Of a DNA stretch of 64,000 nucleotides, positions 54,767-63,254 are shown piece by piece (position 1 is the stretch's first letter; each line of letters opens with the position of its first letter). Source of the DNA: Paenibacillus ferrarius (lineage in GTDB: Bacteria; Bacillota; Bacilli; Paenibacillales; NBRC-103111). Location: contig NZ_MBTG01000001.1 of NCBI RefSeq assembly GCF_002027705.1, positions 248,001 through 312,000 of the forward strand. Reading direction: 5' to 3'. The notes beneath the pieces are model-generated. The model was not told where the DNA came from and ran no database searches. It saw only the letters and a program-made list of their open reading frames with translations. The position numbers were made by a program, and so were the translations under genes.

Positions 54767-55245
54767 TCCAGGTCTTATTCGTTTGTTTAGGAAACATATG
54801 CCGATCTCCAATGGCCGAAGCTGTATTTCGTCACCAAGTCAAGCAAGCCAATCTTGAATCTGTCATCAAAGTAGATTCAGCGGGAACAGGTGATTGGCAC
54901 ATAGGCCACCCTCCGCATCAAGGGACAAGAGACATACTGGACCTCTATCATATTGATCATCACGGCTTACGGGCGAGGCAAGTACAAGCGGCTGATTTTG
55001 TTAATGCGACGTATATCATAGCGATGGACGATAGCAATGTTCGTAATTTGGCTGCTTTTGCACCGGACCCTGTAGAGGGTGAACAGCGATCATCGATTCA
55101 TAAATTACTTGATTTTGCTCCTAATCGTATGATCAAAGATGTACCGGATCCTTATTACACCGGCAACTTCCAAGAGGTATTTGAAATGGTGGAGGAAAGC
55201 TGTGAGCGATTGCTGGCTTACATTCTCGAAAAGGAACAACAATGA
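54763..55245 (+). CDS. Low-molecular-weight protein-tyrosine-phosphatase family protein
   Basis: 160 residues. P-loop CLGNICRS at residues 8-15 (Cys8, Arg14 of CX5R) and the general-acid segment DVPDPYYTGNFQEVFEMV near the C-terminus are both intact, so it should be active. Members act on phosphotyrosine or arginine phosphate (YwlE type); which one cannot be told here, though the residue after Asn11 is Ile rather than the Thr I associate with YwlE. Translationally coupled to the orphan ABC ATPase and followed by a bidirectional terminator. Confidence 0.9.
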   Translation: MIQVLFVCLGNICRSPMAEAVFRHQVKQANLESVIKVDSAGTGDWHIGHPPHQGTRDILDLYHIDHHGLRARQVQAADFVNATYIIAMDDSNVRNLAAFAPDPVEGEQRSSIHKLLDFAPNRMIKDVPDPYYTGNFQEVFEMVEESCERLLAYILEKEQQ

Positions 55246-55290
55246 AAAAGCAACGGTGAGAAAGAAGCTTTCTCTCTCCGTTGCTTTTTT
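55245..55290. terminator. Bidirectional terminator between convergent genes
   Basis: AAAAAGCAACGG (55245-55256) pairs with CCGTTGCTTTTTT (55278-55290); the inner part also pairs. T-runs occur on both strands, serving the phosphatase gene (+) and the unknown gene at 55307-55705 (-). Confidence 0.9.
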
Positions 55291-55306
55291 GCTGTCTTGA
55301 CATGTG

Positions 55307-55705
55307 CTATATCGAAGTAAGCCCGACTTTATGCAAGCATTCGGCAATGATTTTCAACATTGTGGGGTGGATAGGGATGATAAGATCGGTGGGGCCGTGT
55401 TCGAACAAGCCGCTTCGATTATGCAAGACTAGGGCTTGGACATAGATTCGGAAGTATTCTGAACCGGGAACGCTGTGTATAGATTCTTGATTAGCGGCTC
55501 GGTAATTGACGAAAGTGACAGCTTTGAGCGTACGTTTATCATAGGGCAGGATGCTAATTATGTGCTCTAACTTAACATAATAATTGACGTGAGGTTTATG
55601 AAGAATCAATTCTTTCGTCGAGACAGATAGACCGAAATCCTTCGTCTTATGCGACATTTTCAAGTCGCCTTCCAGAGATTTAATCTGGAGGAAATCTGAA
55701 TTCAT
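55307..55705 (-). CDS. Unrecognised 132-residue protein
   Basis: First minus-strand gene of the window. Starts MNSDFLQIKSLEGDLKMSHK at 55705, with AGGAGGG 9 nt upstream on its strand, which supports it as real. No membrane segment or signal peptide. A short positively charged first part is followed by strands such as YYVKLEHIISILPY and EYFRIYVQALVLHN; the pattern may be a small beta-rich (PH-like) domain. No family recognised. Downstream of, and in the same direction as, the histidine kinase, with a gap of about 90 bp that may or may not break the transcript. Confidence 0.78.
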   Translation of the reverse strand: MNSDFLQIKSLEGDLKMSHKTKDFGLSVSTKELILHKPHVNYYVKLEHIISILPYDKRTLKAVTFVNYRAANQESIHSVPGSEYFRIYVQALVLHNRSGLFEHGPTDLIIPIHPTMLKIIAECLHKVGLTSI

Positions 55706-55797
55706 AGCAAAAGCCCTCCTTCACATGTGTTGTTGATCGCTTGTCTTAACAGAATAACACAGATCAGCATGCAGGATAAAGGAAGGCTGCGGGTGTA

Positions 55798-57045
55798 TCA
55801 ATGCTGTTTAAACAGAAGGGAGCATTGCGTGCCTTGATTTAAATGACTGGAGAAAGATATGGTTCCATTCATCATTTGGATAATGCTCATAACAACGACG
55901 AGACCTAGGCCGGTTCCATGTTCTTTGGTTGTATAGAAGGGCATGCCGAGTGAATTCAATTGTGTTTTGCTCATCCCGACACCTGTGTCAATGATAGATA
56001 CCTGTACGGCATTTGGCAGCTTGCAGGTGGTTAATGTGATAATGCCGCCGTCAGGCATGGACTCGATCGCATTTTTGATGAGATTAATGAGGCACTGACG
56101 TAATTTTTTGGATTCTCCCAGAATATAGAGGGGGTCTTCATTCTCGTGTAGGATATCAATCACAACCTGATGATCCGTAGCAAAGGGCATAATGAAGCGC
56201 AGCATGGCTTCTACTTCTTCTTTAATATCCAGTTGCTCGTGCAAACCAGATGAGGGTTTGGCATAGTTTAAATAATCGTTGATGATCGTATTCGCCTGGT
56301 CTACACCGGATAATGCGAGCTCGATATAGCGCTTCTGATCATAATGCGTGAGCTCTTTTTGATTAAGGAGTTGAATGAAGCCTCGTGTTGATGTCAGTGG
56401 ATTACGAATTTCATGGGAGATTGTCGCAGCGAGTTGTCCGAGCATTCGATCTTTCTCAAGAGCTATAAGGCGTTGTTTATGAACTTCATGTTTCTTGACA
56501 TAAAAGAATAGAAATGTAATTACCCAAAGAGAAATAATTGTGAAAATTAAAGTATATACGACATACATAGTAAATTGGAATCGTATGTAGAAGGATAGTG
56601 AAGCATACAATAGTTCGTATACGATCAGCAGTCCTGTTGCATAAAGCAGTTTAGACTTGAGATGCTGTGTATACGTCTTATTTCTAAGCACGTAACCAAT
56701 AGCCAGCAAGACAGTGCTGCCAAACAGAGCGGGTTGCCAAAAATAATTCAGGATCATTAAGCAGCCCAGATTAAAGATTAGCCAAGTCATGCATGCCGGA
56801 ATGAAACCAGCGAACAGAATGGCTGCGATTAGGCAAATAGGGAAGAAGTGGAGCGAATAGACAAGAGGATCGACATCTTCATATCTCCAGTAGAGAAAGA
56901 TTAATGCCATTAATATAACTGCGAAAAGAAATTTACGCTGCGGTTCTTTGTAGATGAAAATAGGCGCAAAAACTAGATGGATTAGTATCGCACTCATGAG
57001 GTATAAGAGACCATGCAGTTCATAAGAAACGATTGATTGGAGCAA
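55798..57045 (-). CDS. Membrane sensor histidine kinase, KinB-like orphan
   Basis: 415 residues. N-terminal sensor of about six membrane helices (1 to about 180), short linker, HisKA domain with phospho-acceptor His211 in ISHEIRNPLTSTRGF, and HATPase_c domain (NLIKNAIESMPDGG, DTGVGMS, TKEHGTGLGL). No response regulator lies nearby, and the layout (multi-helix sensor directly joined to HisKA) resembles B. subtilis KinB, a kinase of the Spo0A phosphorelay. TTG start on the minus strand with GGAAAGGA upstream. A sporulation role is inference. Confidence 0.9.
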   Translation of the reverse strand: MLQSIVSYELHGLLYLMSAILIHLVFAPIFIYKEPQRKFLFAVILMALIFLYWRYEDVDPLVYSLHFFPICLIAAILFAGFIPACMTWLIFNLGCLMILNYFWQPALFGSTVLLAIGYVLRNKTYTQHLKSKLLYATGLLIVYELLYASLSFYIRFQFTMYVVYTLIFTIISLWVITFLFFYVKKHEVHKQRLIALEKDRMLGQLAATISHEIRNPLTSTRGFIQLLNQKELTHYDQKRYIELALSGVDQANTIINDYLNYAKPSSGLHEQLDIKEEVEAMLRFIMPFATDHQVVIDILHENEDPLYILGESKKLRQCLINLIKNAIESMPDGGIITLTTCKLPNAVQVSIIDTGVGMSKTQLNSLGMPFYTTKEHGTGLGLVVVMSIIQMMNGTISFSSHLNQGTQCSLLFKQH

Positions 57046-57191
57046 ATGGATGCCGTCCTTTCCATTTTATACGACAATATCTTGGTGTTTTCTACATTAT
57101 CTCACAGAATTATGACAGATCAAGAGAAATGACATATTTTGAATGCTAAAGATTTGATAAAGACTTATGGTGTTAACCCTAGGAAGGGCTG

Positions 57192-57197
57192 TATAAT
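57192..57197 (+). promoter_or_regulatory. -10 element upstream of the small cysteine-rich gene
   Basis: TATAAT with no clear -35. It gives a leader of about 55 nt for the gene at 57262. Confidence 0.4.
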
Positions 57198-57261
57198 AAA
57201 GGAGATCCACATTTGCAAACGTTTACATATTCATTGGGTTTAAAAACGAGGAGAGATGAGG

Positions 57262-57438
57262 ATGAAGGCGTGCTCACAGGTTTGCGGCGTTGTTTTTAAT
57301 CCGATTGACGAAGATTATGTGAATATATGTGAGGATTGTGAGGACGCCGACAAGGAAAATTGCGGTAAGGAGGATAAATCAGCGTTGACTAGTTATTATC
57401 TGGGCAGCTGCGGTCTCATTATTGATTACTTGTTGTGA
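57262..57438 (+). CDS. Small acidic cysteine-rich protein, unrecognised
   Basis: 58 residues from the ATG at 57262, with GAGGAG 8 nt upstream. Cysteines are at MKACSQVCG (C4, C8), ICEDCEDADKENCG (CX2C then a third Cys) and LGSCG near the end: six in all. Strongly acidic middle, hydrophobic C-terminus (LIIDYLL). The spacing is not that of a ferredoxin or rubredoxin; zinc or redox binding is possible. It is isolated by upstream divergence from the kinase and lies about 115 bp before the fused ferredoxin oxidoreductase genes. Function unknown. Confidence 0.65.
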   Translation: MKACSQVCGVVFNPIDEDYVNICEDCEDADKENCGKEDKSALTSYYLGSCGLIIDYLL

Positions 57439-57459
57439 ATGGCACGAGTTAAAAAAAGG

Positions 57460-57487
57460 TTGATAACCAGAAATTTCTTGTTACAAT
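57460..57487 (+). promoter_or_regulatory. Sigma-A promoter of the second ferredoxin oxidoreductase
   Basis: TTGATA (57460-57465), 16 bp, TACAAT (57482-57487). Confidence 0.65.
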
Positions 57488-57552
57488 GAAAGTAGATTTA
57501 CTATTCATACTATTTATTCTTTATGCTGTTCATTTTCGAAAGGAGACCTGGC

Positions 57553-58563
57553 ATGGTAACTTTACCTAAATTGAACGATCTCGGTTTTTTCGAGATTAGA
57601 CTGGAATCCATCGGTGGACTTGGCGCCAATCTGGCAGGAAAGATGCTGGCAGAAGCGGGAGTTGTAGGTGTGGGTTTGAACGGAGTAAGCTTTTCTTCCT
57701 ATGGTTCTGAGAAGAAAGGATCTGCAGTGAAGGCGCATATTAGATTCTGTGACATGGATACGAGAATACGGGACACTTCACCCGTAGAACGACCGCACGT
57801 TGTTGGTGTTTTTCATGAATCGCTTTCCAAAACTGTAAACGTTATCAGTGGCATCTATGAGGATAGTACCGTATTAGTGAATTCAACAAAAACACCTGAT
57901 GAACTGAAGGAGAAAATGAAGCTTAGGGGTGGAACCATAGCGGTAATTGATGCTATTGGAATTTCACTGGAGGAAAAAAATCGCGTCAATATGGCCATGT
58001 TAGGCGCATTGTTCCGGTTATGTGATTTTCTTGATCCGGAAGTGATGCGAGGCGTTATTCGCAAATCGTTGGAGAAGAAATATCCCCTGGCTGTCGCACC
58101 TGCGTTACGTACCTTTGACCGCGGATACAATGAAGTAGTGTTTCAAACGTATGCGCTTCCAGAAGGCGAAACGATGCCTGATTTTATTCGCTTTGATACA
58201 CCCGTGCTGGGGTATGAAACCCAATCTATCGGGGGCGTTATTACGAACCCAGGCAACAGTATTTTGAAAGATCTAAGTATTTCACGTGCGGGGATGATGC
58301 CGCATTTTCATGAAGATAAATGCATTCACTGTGCTTCTTGCGATAACGTGTGCCCGGATTTCTGCTTTGTGTGGGATGAGCTCCCTGACAAGAAAGGACG
58401 TCCTCAAATGTTCTTGCAAGGCATTGATTATCAATACTGCAAAGGCTGCCTCAAATGTGTACAAGCTTGTCCGACCGAAGCGCTCGCAAGCGAGCGGGAA
58501 GAAGATGGTTATGCGGATCTTCATCGCATGCCGCATCGTTTCAATCTAGCTATAAACTCTTAG
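57553..58563 (+). CDS. 2-oxoacid:acceptor oxidoreductase, gamma subunit fused to 2x[4Fe-4S] ferredoxin (delta)
   Basis: 336 residues. Gamma domain (about 1-190; FEIRLESIGGLGANLAGKML, GVSFSSYGSEKKGSAVKAHI) followed by a bacterial ferredoxin domain with two cluster motifs, CIHCASCDNVCP and CKGCLKCVQACP (about 258-315). It passes electrons from the catalytic subunit to external ferredoxin. ATG at 57553 behind AAAGGAGACC; a longer ORF from 57523 has no site. Gap to the alpha-beta gene is 34 bp. Substrate not determinable. Confidence 0.9.
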   Translation: MVTLPKLNDLGFFEIRLESIGGLGANLAGKMLAEAGVVGVGLNGVSFSSYGSEKKGSAVKAHIRFCDMDTRIRDTSPVERPHVVGVFHESLSKTVNVISGIYEDSTVLVNSTKTPDELKEKMKLRGGTIAVIDAIGISLEEKNRVNMAMLGALFRLCDFLDPEVMRGVIRKSLEKKYPLAVAPALRTFDRGYNEVVFQTYALPEGETMPDFIRFDTPVLGYETQSIGGVITNPGNSILKDLSISRAGMMPHFHEDKCIHCASCDNVCPDFCFVWDELPDKKGRPQMFLQGIDYQYCKGCLKCVQACPTEALASEREEDGYADLHRMPHRFNLAINS

Positions 58564-58597
58564 AGAGTATTTATGGGAGAAGGGTGGAACTACTCGC

Positions 58598-60901
58598 ATG
58601 TCCATTGATATCAAGAAGGAACTGGGGCAAGCCAAGGTGGAACAACGCATCGTATACGAATCAGGCAACGAAATGGCAGCTTATGCAGCGCATCAAATCA
58701 ACTATCACGTCATGGGGTATTTTCCAATATCACCATCTACGGAGGTTGCTCAATTTCTAGATCTCATGAAGTCCAATGGACAACATGATATCGTTCTAAT
58801 TCCCGCAGACGGAGAGCATGGCTCTGCAGGCATATGTTACGGCGCATCAACTGCTGGCGGCCGCGTATTTAACGCGACAAGCGCTAACGGTTATTTGTAT
58901 ATGCTGGAACAAATGCCCGTTCAATCCGGGACGCGCTTCCCGATGGTCATGAATCTGGTATGCCGCTCTGTATCCGGTCCTTTGAATATACATGGGGATC
59001 ACTCCGATTTGTATTATGCTTTGAATACAGGATGGCCTATCGTGATGTGCCGTGATCCGCAGGCCGTCTACGATATGAACATCATCGCCTTGCGATTGGC
59101 TGAAGACGCAGCTGTTCGGTTACCTGTCTTGGTAGCCTCCGATGGTTATTTCACCTCGCATCAGAAGCGGAGGGTACAAACGTTCGCACATCGAGAAGAT
59201 GTGCACGCCTTTATTGGCGAGCAGCCGCAAGGCTTCCCTGATACCTTGGACCGCAATAATCCGATTACAGTCGGACCTTATATGAATGAGCCGGATTATA
59301 TCAATAACTGCTACCAGCAATCCATGGCTATGTACAATGCAGGTGAGGTGTACGATCGCATCCGGCAAGAATATGCCGATCTGACGGGTCGTGATTATCC
59401 GATTCTGGAGCAATATCGGATGGAGGACGCGGAGGTAGCGGTATTCCTGATGAATTCGGCTTCCGAAATCATCAAGGACGTCGTCGACCAGCTCCGCGAG
59501 AAGGGCATTAAAGCCGGATCCCTCGCACCGAATATGATCCGTCCTTTCCCTGCCAAGCAGATTGCTGAGGCTTTGCAGCACGTCAAGGCGATCACCGTAG
59601 GCGATCGCGCAGATTCTTATGGCGGCCATGGCGGCAATATGGTCAACGAAATTAAAGCGGCACTGTTCACGCACGGGAACAGAGATACGCTTGTCATAAG
59701 CCGAATCTACGGCTTAGGTGGCAAGGACTTTTATGCCGAAGACGGGCATCATTTGTTCCAGTTTGCCATTGATGCTGTACAAAGCGGCAAGGTAGAGGTG
59801 CCCTTCGATTATTATGGGCACACGCCGGGTGATCCATCGAAAGCGCCGAAGCGGGTGCTGACACCGATGAACTACGAGGATTTGAAGACAGGTCTCATCA
59901 CCGTTACACCGGATGAGGATACGGGCAAGCTGAACGTGCGGATTCCGCCGCTGCGCGCCTTGACCAAGAAGCCCAAACGCATCGCACCAGGACACGGCGC
60001 TTGCCCGGGCTGCGGCATTTTCTCCGGCTTGGAATTGTTTTTCAAAGGGATTGAAGGCGATATCGTCTCCATCTTCCATACGGGTTGTGCGATGGTTGTA
60101 ACGACCGGATATCCGTATTCGGCGCATAAGGCAACCTATATTCACAACTTGTTCCAAAATGGCGCAGCAACCCTCTCAGGCGTTGTAGAAATGTTCTGGG
60201 AACGCAAGAGACGCGGGGAGTTGGATCATCTTGGCTTGAAGGATGATTTCACCTTCGTCATGATTACTGGCGATGGCGGAATGGATATTGGCATGGGGCC
60301 GGCAATAGGTGCGGCACTGCGCAACCACAAAATGATCATTCTGGAATATGATAACGAAGGTTACATGAACACCGGAGCGCAGTTGTCTTATTCGACACCG
60401 ATGGGACATCGGACTTCAACATCCAACGTAGGGAAGCATCAAGGCGGCAAGGTGTTCCATCACAAGGATACGGCGCAGATTATGGCAGCAACGCATATCC
60501 CTTATGTATTCACTGGTTCAGAGGCTTATCCGCAGGATCTGGTGAAGAAAGCCGCGAAAGCCCAGTGGTATGCGCAGCATGAGGGGCTAGTCTATGGGAA
60601 AATTCTCATTGCATGTCCGTTGAACTGGCTGTCGGATGATCAGGAAGGCTCCAATATTGTAGGGGCAGCTGTAGATTCCTGCTTCTTCCCTCTCTATGAG
60701 GTCGAGCATGGCGTCACGACGATTACGTACAATCCGGAGGACAAGAGCAAGAAAATTCCGCTGTCGGATTGGCTCAAGACGATGGGGAAAACCAAGCATA
60801 TGACGAAGCCGGAGTACGAAGGTTCACTGAAATCGTTCGAGACGGAAGTCGAGCGCCGTTGGAACCGTCTGAAGGCGAAGCACGAGAATGCTTACTTATA
60901 A
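58598..60901 (+). CDS. 2-oxoacid:acceptor oxidoreductase, alpha-beta fusion
   Basis: 767 residues combining the alpha domain (YFPISPSTEVAQFL, then NIHGDHSDLY; domain II with APNMIRPFPAKQIAEAL) and, from about 440, the beta domain with cluster cysteines in GHGACPGCGIFSG and FHTGCAMVV and the ThDP site ITGDGGMDIGMGPAIG with EYDNEGYMNTG. With the preceding gene it makes a complete four-domain enzyme of PFOR type split differently from korAB. From about 59.1 kb the codons look richer in G and C than neighbours. ATG at 58598 behind GGAGAAGGGTGG. Confidence 0.9.
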   Translation: MSIDIKKELGQAKVEQRIVYESGNEMAAYAAHQINYHVMGYFPISPSTEVAQFLDLMKSNGQHDIVLIPADGEHGSAGICYGASTAGGRVFNATSANGYLYMLEQMPVQSGTRFPMVMNLVCRSVSGPLNIHGDHSDLYYALNTGWPIVMCRDPQAVYDMNIIALRLAEDAAVRLPVLVASDGYFTSHQKRRVQTFAHREDVHAFIGEQPQGFPDTLDRNNPITVGPYMNEPDYINNCYQQSMAMYNAGEVYDRIRQEYADLTGRDYPILEQYRMEDAEVAVFLMNSASEIIKDVVDQLREKGIKAGSLAPNMIRPFPAKQIAEALQHVKAITVGDRADSYGGHGGNMVNEIKAALFTHGNRDTLVISRIYGLGGKDFYAEDGHHLFQFAIDAVQSGKVEVPFDYYGHTPGDPSKAPKRVLTPMNYEDLKTGLITVTPDEDTGKLNVRIPPLRALTKKPKRIAPGHGACPGCGIFSGLELFFKGIEGDIVSIFHTGCAMVVTTGYPYSAHKATYIHNLFQNGAATLSGVVEMFWERKRRGELDHLGLKDDFTFVMITGDGGMDIGMGPAIGAALRNHKMIILEYDNEGYMNTGAQLSYSTPMGHRTSTSNVGKHQGGKVFHHKDTAQIMAATHIPYVFTGSEAYPQDLVKKAAKAQWYAQHEGLVYGKILIACPLNWLSDDQEGSNIVGAAVDSCFFPLYEVEHGVTTITYNPEDKSKKIPLSDWLKTMGKTKHMTKPEYEGSLKSFETEVERRWNRLKAKHENAYL

Positions 60902-60918
60902 GTGAATATAATAAAATC

Positions 60919-60954
60919 AAGGCACATTCATCCTTGCGATGAACGTGCCTTTTT
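60919..60954 (+). terminator. Terminator after the alpha-beta fusion gene
   Basis: AAGGCAC-A-TTCATC pairs with GATGAA-C-GTGCCTT around CTTGC, then TTT. Confidence 0.9.
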
Positions 60955-60970
60955 ATCGGAGGAATGAACA

Positions 60971-61264
60971 ATGCCATATGTACTGAAACATACAGGGACT
61001 GATCAGATTTTCACATGTACACTTACGAATCATTATGGATTAGCTTATTATGGGGTTAAATTTTGGATGGAGCTTGAAGAAGCTGAAGCGCAGTATGCTG
61101 CTTTTTTACAAACCCACAGCACGTCTGAAGCCGATCAATGGCAGATTCTCGCACTTGAGGAGGGAGAGATGAAGCTCTGTAATGTGAAGCTCAAAAACGA
61201 TCCTTATATGCAAGTTTTTTGGTCCCATACTCGAAAACCGGACGTTCGTAAACTGGTAAATTAA
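60971..61264 (+). CDS. Unrecognised 97-residue protein
   Basis: Begins MPYVLKHTGTDQIFTCTLTN; a mix of short strands and one acidic helix (ELEEAEAQYAAFLQTHSTS). ATG at 60971 with CGGAGGAATGA upstream and a terminator just before it. No membrane segment. Three beta-strand-like segments, then EGEMKLCNVKLKNDPYMQVF; no family recognised. The clean ribosome site supports a real gene. Confidence 0.75.
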   Translation: MPYVLKHTGTDQIFTCTLTNHYGLAYYGVKFWMELEEAEAQYAAFLQTHSTSEADQWQILALEEGEMKLCNVKLKNDPYMQVFWSHTRKPDVRKLVN

Positions 61265-61436
61265 GCCGTAGCGTCAATAGGCATCAAGCCTCTAGGCATT
61301 CGACAATAAACGCATCCTTTCGCCTATATTCGATAATCACCCCCACAAACTATAATGAAGTTACGATAGACCTAGGTTGTCAAATTAGTTAGATGCCGCA
61401 CACAGCTAGACCACACAACTATTGGAGGTAAAAGCG
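61265..61436 (+). promoter_or_regulatory. Gap upstream of the NlpC/P60 gene
   Basis: Holds TATAAT at 61351-61356 with a weak -35-like TTCGAT at 61329-61334 (16 bp). No ORF or clear terminator. Confidence 0.35.
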
Positions 61437-62390
61437 ATGAGGAAATGGACGATGATTTGGGGAATGCTCGTATTGGCGCTTACATTTGTTTTTCCAGCAG
61501 CAACAATGGCGGATGAAGGAATTACAACCAAAGCTCAAATTGTATCAGGGGTTAGCTTCCGAGATCAAGCCACAACGTCTAGTAATGTCATTCGTTTATT
61601 GAAATCTAAAGAAATTGTCACAGTAACAGACTTTGTTACAACGAATTGGTACAAAGTGAAAGATGCTCAAGGCATCAGCGGATATGTGTCAACGAGCAGC
61701 AAATACATCAAAATAATAAGCAATGCAAAAATAGTTTATGGCGTTAATTTTCGCACACAACCGACTTCAGACAGCAGTTCGAAAGTAATTCGGATGCTGA
61801 GTAAAGGGGAGGAAGTCCTCGTTACGGATAAAGTGAATGACAGTTGGTACAAAATCCAAGATGCAAATGGTGTAAGTGGATATGTTAGTTCAAGCAGTAA
61901 GTACATAAGCACTGATTTTACGGTTTTTACTCCTAATTTACCGCTAGCGGATGAAATCGAAGCTGTTATTGCAGCAGGTAACGCCTACTTAGGCACACCT
62001 TACGAATATGGCTCGGTTCGTGGAGACTCCTCAACCTTTGATTGCTCTGATTTGATCCAAACGATGTTCTGGGATGCGCTGCGCTTCTCCGTTCCAAGCG
62101 ATTCTCAAGGTCAAGGCAACTATGTTAGATCGCTTGGTCCAGTGACTATGGACTGGACCAAATTGAAACGAGGAGATTTGATGTTTTTCAGCAGTTACAA
62201 AGGAAGTAAAGCATCGGATTATCTTAACATCAAACCGCTGAGCGAGCCCATTACCCATGTTGGGATTTACTTAGGAAACGGCAGCGTACTCCATACATAT
62301 TCGGTTGAATCCGGCGGAGTTCGTGTCGATACGATTGATGGAAAACAATGGGACAATCGCTTTTTGTTCGGTGGCAGTGTAATTCGCTAA
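61437..62390 (+). CDS. Secreted SH3-SH3-NlpC/P60 peptidoglycan hydrolase
   Basis: About 317 residues. Signal peptide (1 to about 25, ending AATMADEG), two bacterial SH3 domains (about 30-85 and 95-155), and a C-terminal NlpC/P60 cysteine peptidase domain with Cys203 in FDCSDLIQ and His274 in ITHVGIYLGNG. This class cuts gamma-D-Glu-diaminopimelate links in wall peptides (YkfC/CwlO-like). ATG at 61437 with TTGGAGGT 7 nt upstream. Followed by a terminator; role in growth or recycling not determined. Confidence 0.92.
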   Translation: MRKWTMIWGMLVLALTFVFPAATMADEGITTKAQIVSGVSFRDQATTSSNVIRLLKSKEIVTVTDFVTTNWYKVKDAQGISGYVSTSSKYIKIISNAKIVYGVNFRTQPTSDSSSKVIRMLSKGEEVLVTDKVNDSWYKIQDANGVSGYVSSSSKYISTDFTVFTPNLPLADEIEAVIAAGNAYLGTPYEYGSVRGDSSTFDCSDLIQTMFWDALRFSVPSDSQGQGNYVRSLGPVTMDWTKLKRGDLMFFSSYKGSKASDYLNIKPLSEPITHVGIYLGNGSVLHTYSVESGGVRVDTIDGKQWDNRFLFGGSVIR

Positions 62391-62435
62391 CGGATGGTTC
62401 GATCTAGGGAATTTTGCCATATACTATAGATAGGG

Positions 62436-62470
62436 GCGGATGCAGCCTTCAGCATCCGCTCTTTCTCATT
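62436..62470 (+). terminator. Terminator after the NlpC/P60 gene
   Basis: Perfect 8-bp stem GCGGATGC-AGCCTTCA-GCATCCGC followed by TCTTTCTCATT. Confidence 0.8.
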
Positions 62471-62496
62471 CTAAGGAGAAAGGAAGAATCCTATCT

Positions 62497-63090
62497 TTGA
62501 AACCTTCGATGATGAGCCATCCCATGGAATTTCGGAACACGACGGAAAGAGGGCTTGACTTAGTAACGGTACATGAACGTATTCTTCATTTCATGCGTTT
62601 GGAACCCGCAGCCACATACAAGTTCATTATCGGCACGGATTGTCAGGTACACAGCGGACATACGAAGTTCATTACCGGTGTGGTTATCCAGCGAATGGGA
62701 AAGGGAGCGTGGGCGTGTTATCGTCAAGTCATCGTTCACAGAGCCTTGCACTCAATTAGAGAAAAGTTGTCCATGGAGACTGCTCTAAGTGAAGAGATTG
62801 CCATGTACTTCGATGAGACTAAGCGACAAGATATGGAAAATATTATACTTCCTCATCTTTACCAAGGGGCCTCGTTCGATATGTACATTCATATTGACGC
62901 CGGAGATGATGAGAATAAGAATCGGACGGCCAAATTCGTCCAAGAGATGGTAAGGCGCGTTGAATCCGTCGGAATGGTCCCTGTCATTAAACCGGATTGT
63001 TATGTAGCTTCTGCTTATGCCAATCGTTTCTCCAAGAAGCCCTATCAGCCCCCTTATGAGGAGGGTGAGGTCCTCGATGGCATTCAATAA
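62497..63090 (+). CDS. ykuK: YkuK-like DUF458 protein (RNase H-like fold)
   Basis: About 197 residues. RNase H-like features: FIIGTDCQVHSG with the lead acidic residue, VIQRMGKGAWACYRQV, and YIHIDAGDDENKN. The B. subtilis homologue YkuK has no established function. The TTG at 62497 has AAGGAGAAAGGAAG upstream; an ATG at 62440 lies inside the terminator stem and is rejected. ATGs at 62509 and 62512 are alternatives. Confidence 0.8.
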   Translation: MKPSMMSHPMEFRNTTERGLDLVTVHERILHFMRLEPAATYKFIIGTDCQVHSGHTKFITGVVIQRMGKGAWACYRQVIVHRALHSIREKLSMETALSEEIAMYFDETKRQDMENIILPHLYQGASFDMYIHIDAGDDENKNRTAKFVQEMVRRVESVGMVPVIKPDCYVASAYANRFSKKPYQPPYEEGEVLDGIQ

Positions 63091-63100
63091 GAGGCTTGTG

Positions 63101-63150
63101 CCGTTAGTTCATCATGGTCAATTGGATCATGCGAACTAACGGTTTTATTT
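63101..63150 (+). terminator. Terminator after ykuK
   Basis: CCGTTAGTTC (63101-63110) pairs with GAACTAACGG (63133-63142), 10 bp perfect, then TTTTATTTT. The loop itself has a CATGnnCAATTGnnCATG-like dyad. Confidence 0.85.
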
Positions 63151-63254
63151 TCCTTCTCACAGATTTGCCAATTGAAAGCAGAGAATAAAGGATTTCCGGG
63201 GTTTTTTATCGAAATATTGCAAGATCAGCCTTAGAGAGAAGGGAGCAAGACACA

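Noticed and set aside
57506..57512. CATACTA as a further sigma-G -10
   Set aside because: No GHATR box at 17 or 18 bp upstream.
59120..59674. 184-codon minus-strand ORF
   Set aside because: Antisense to the alpha-beta oxidoreductase gene in its GC-richer part, where stop codons are rarer; no ribosome site.
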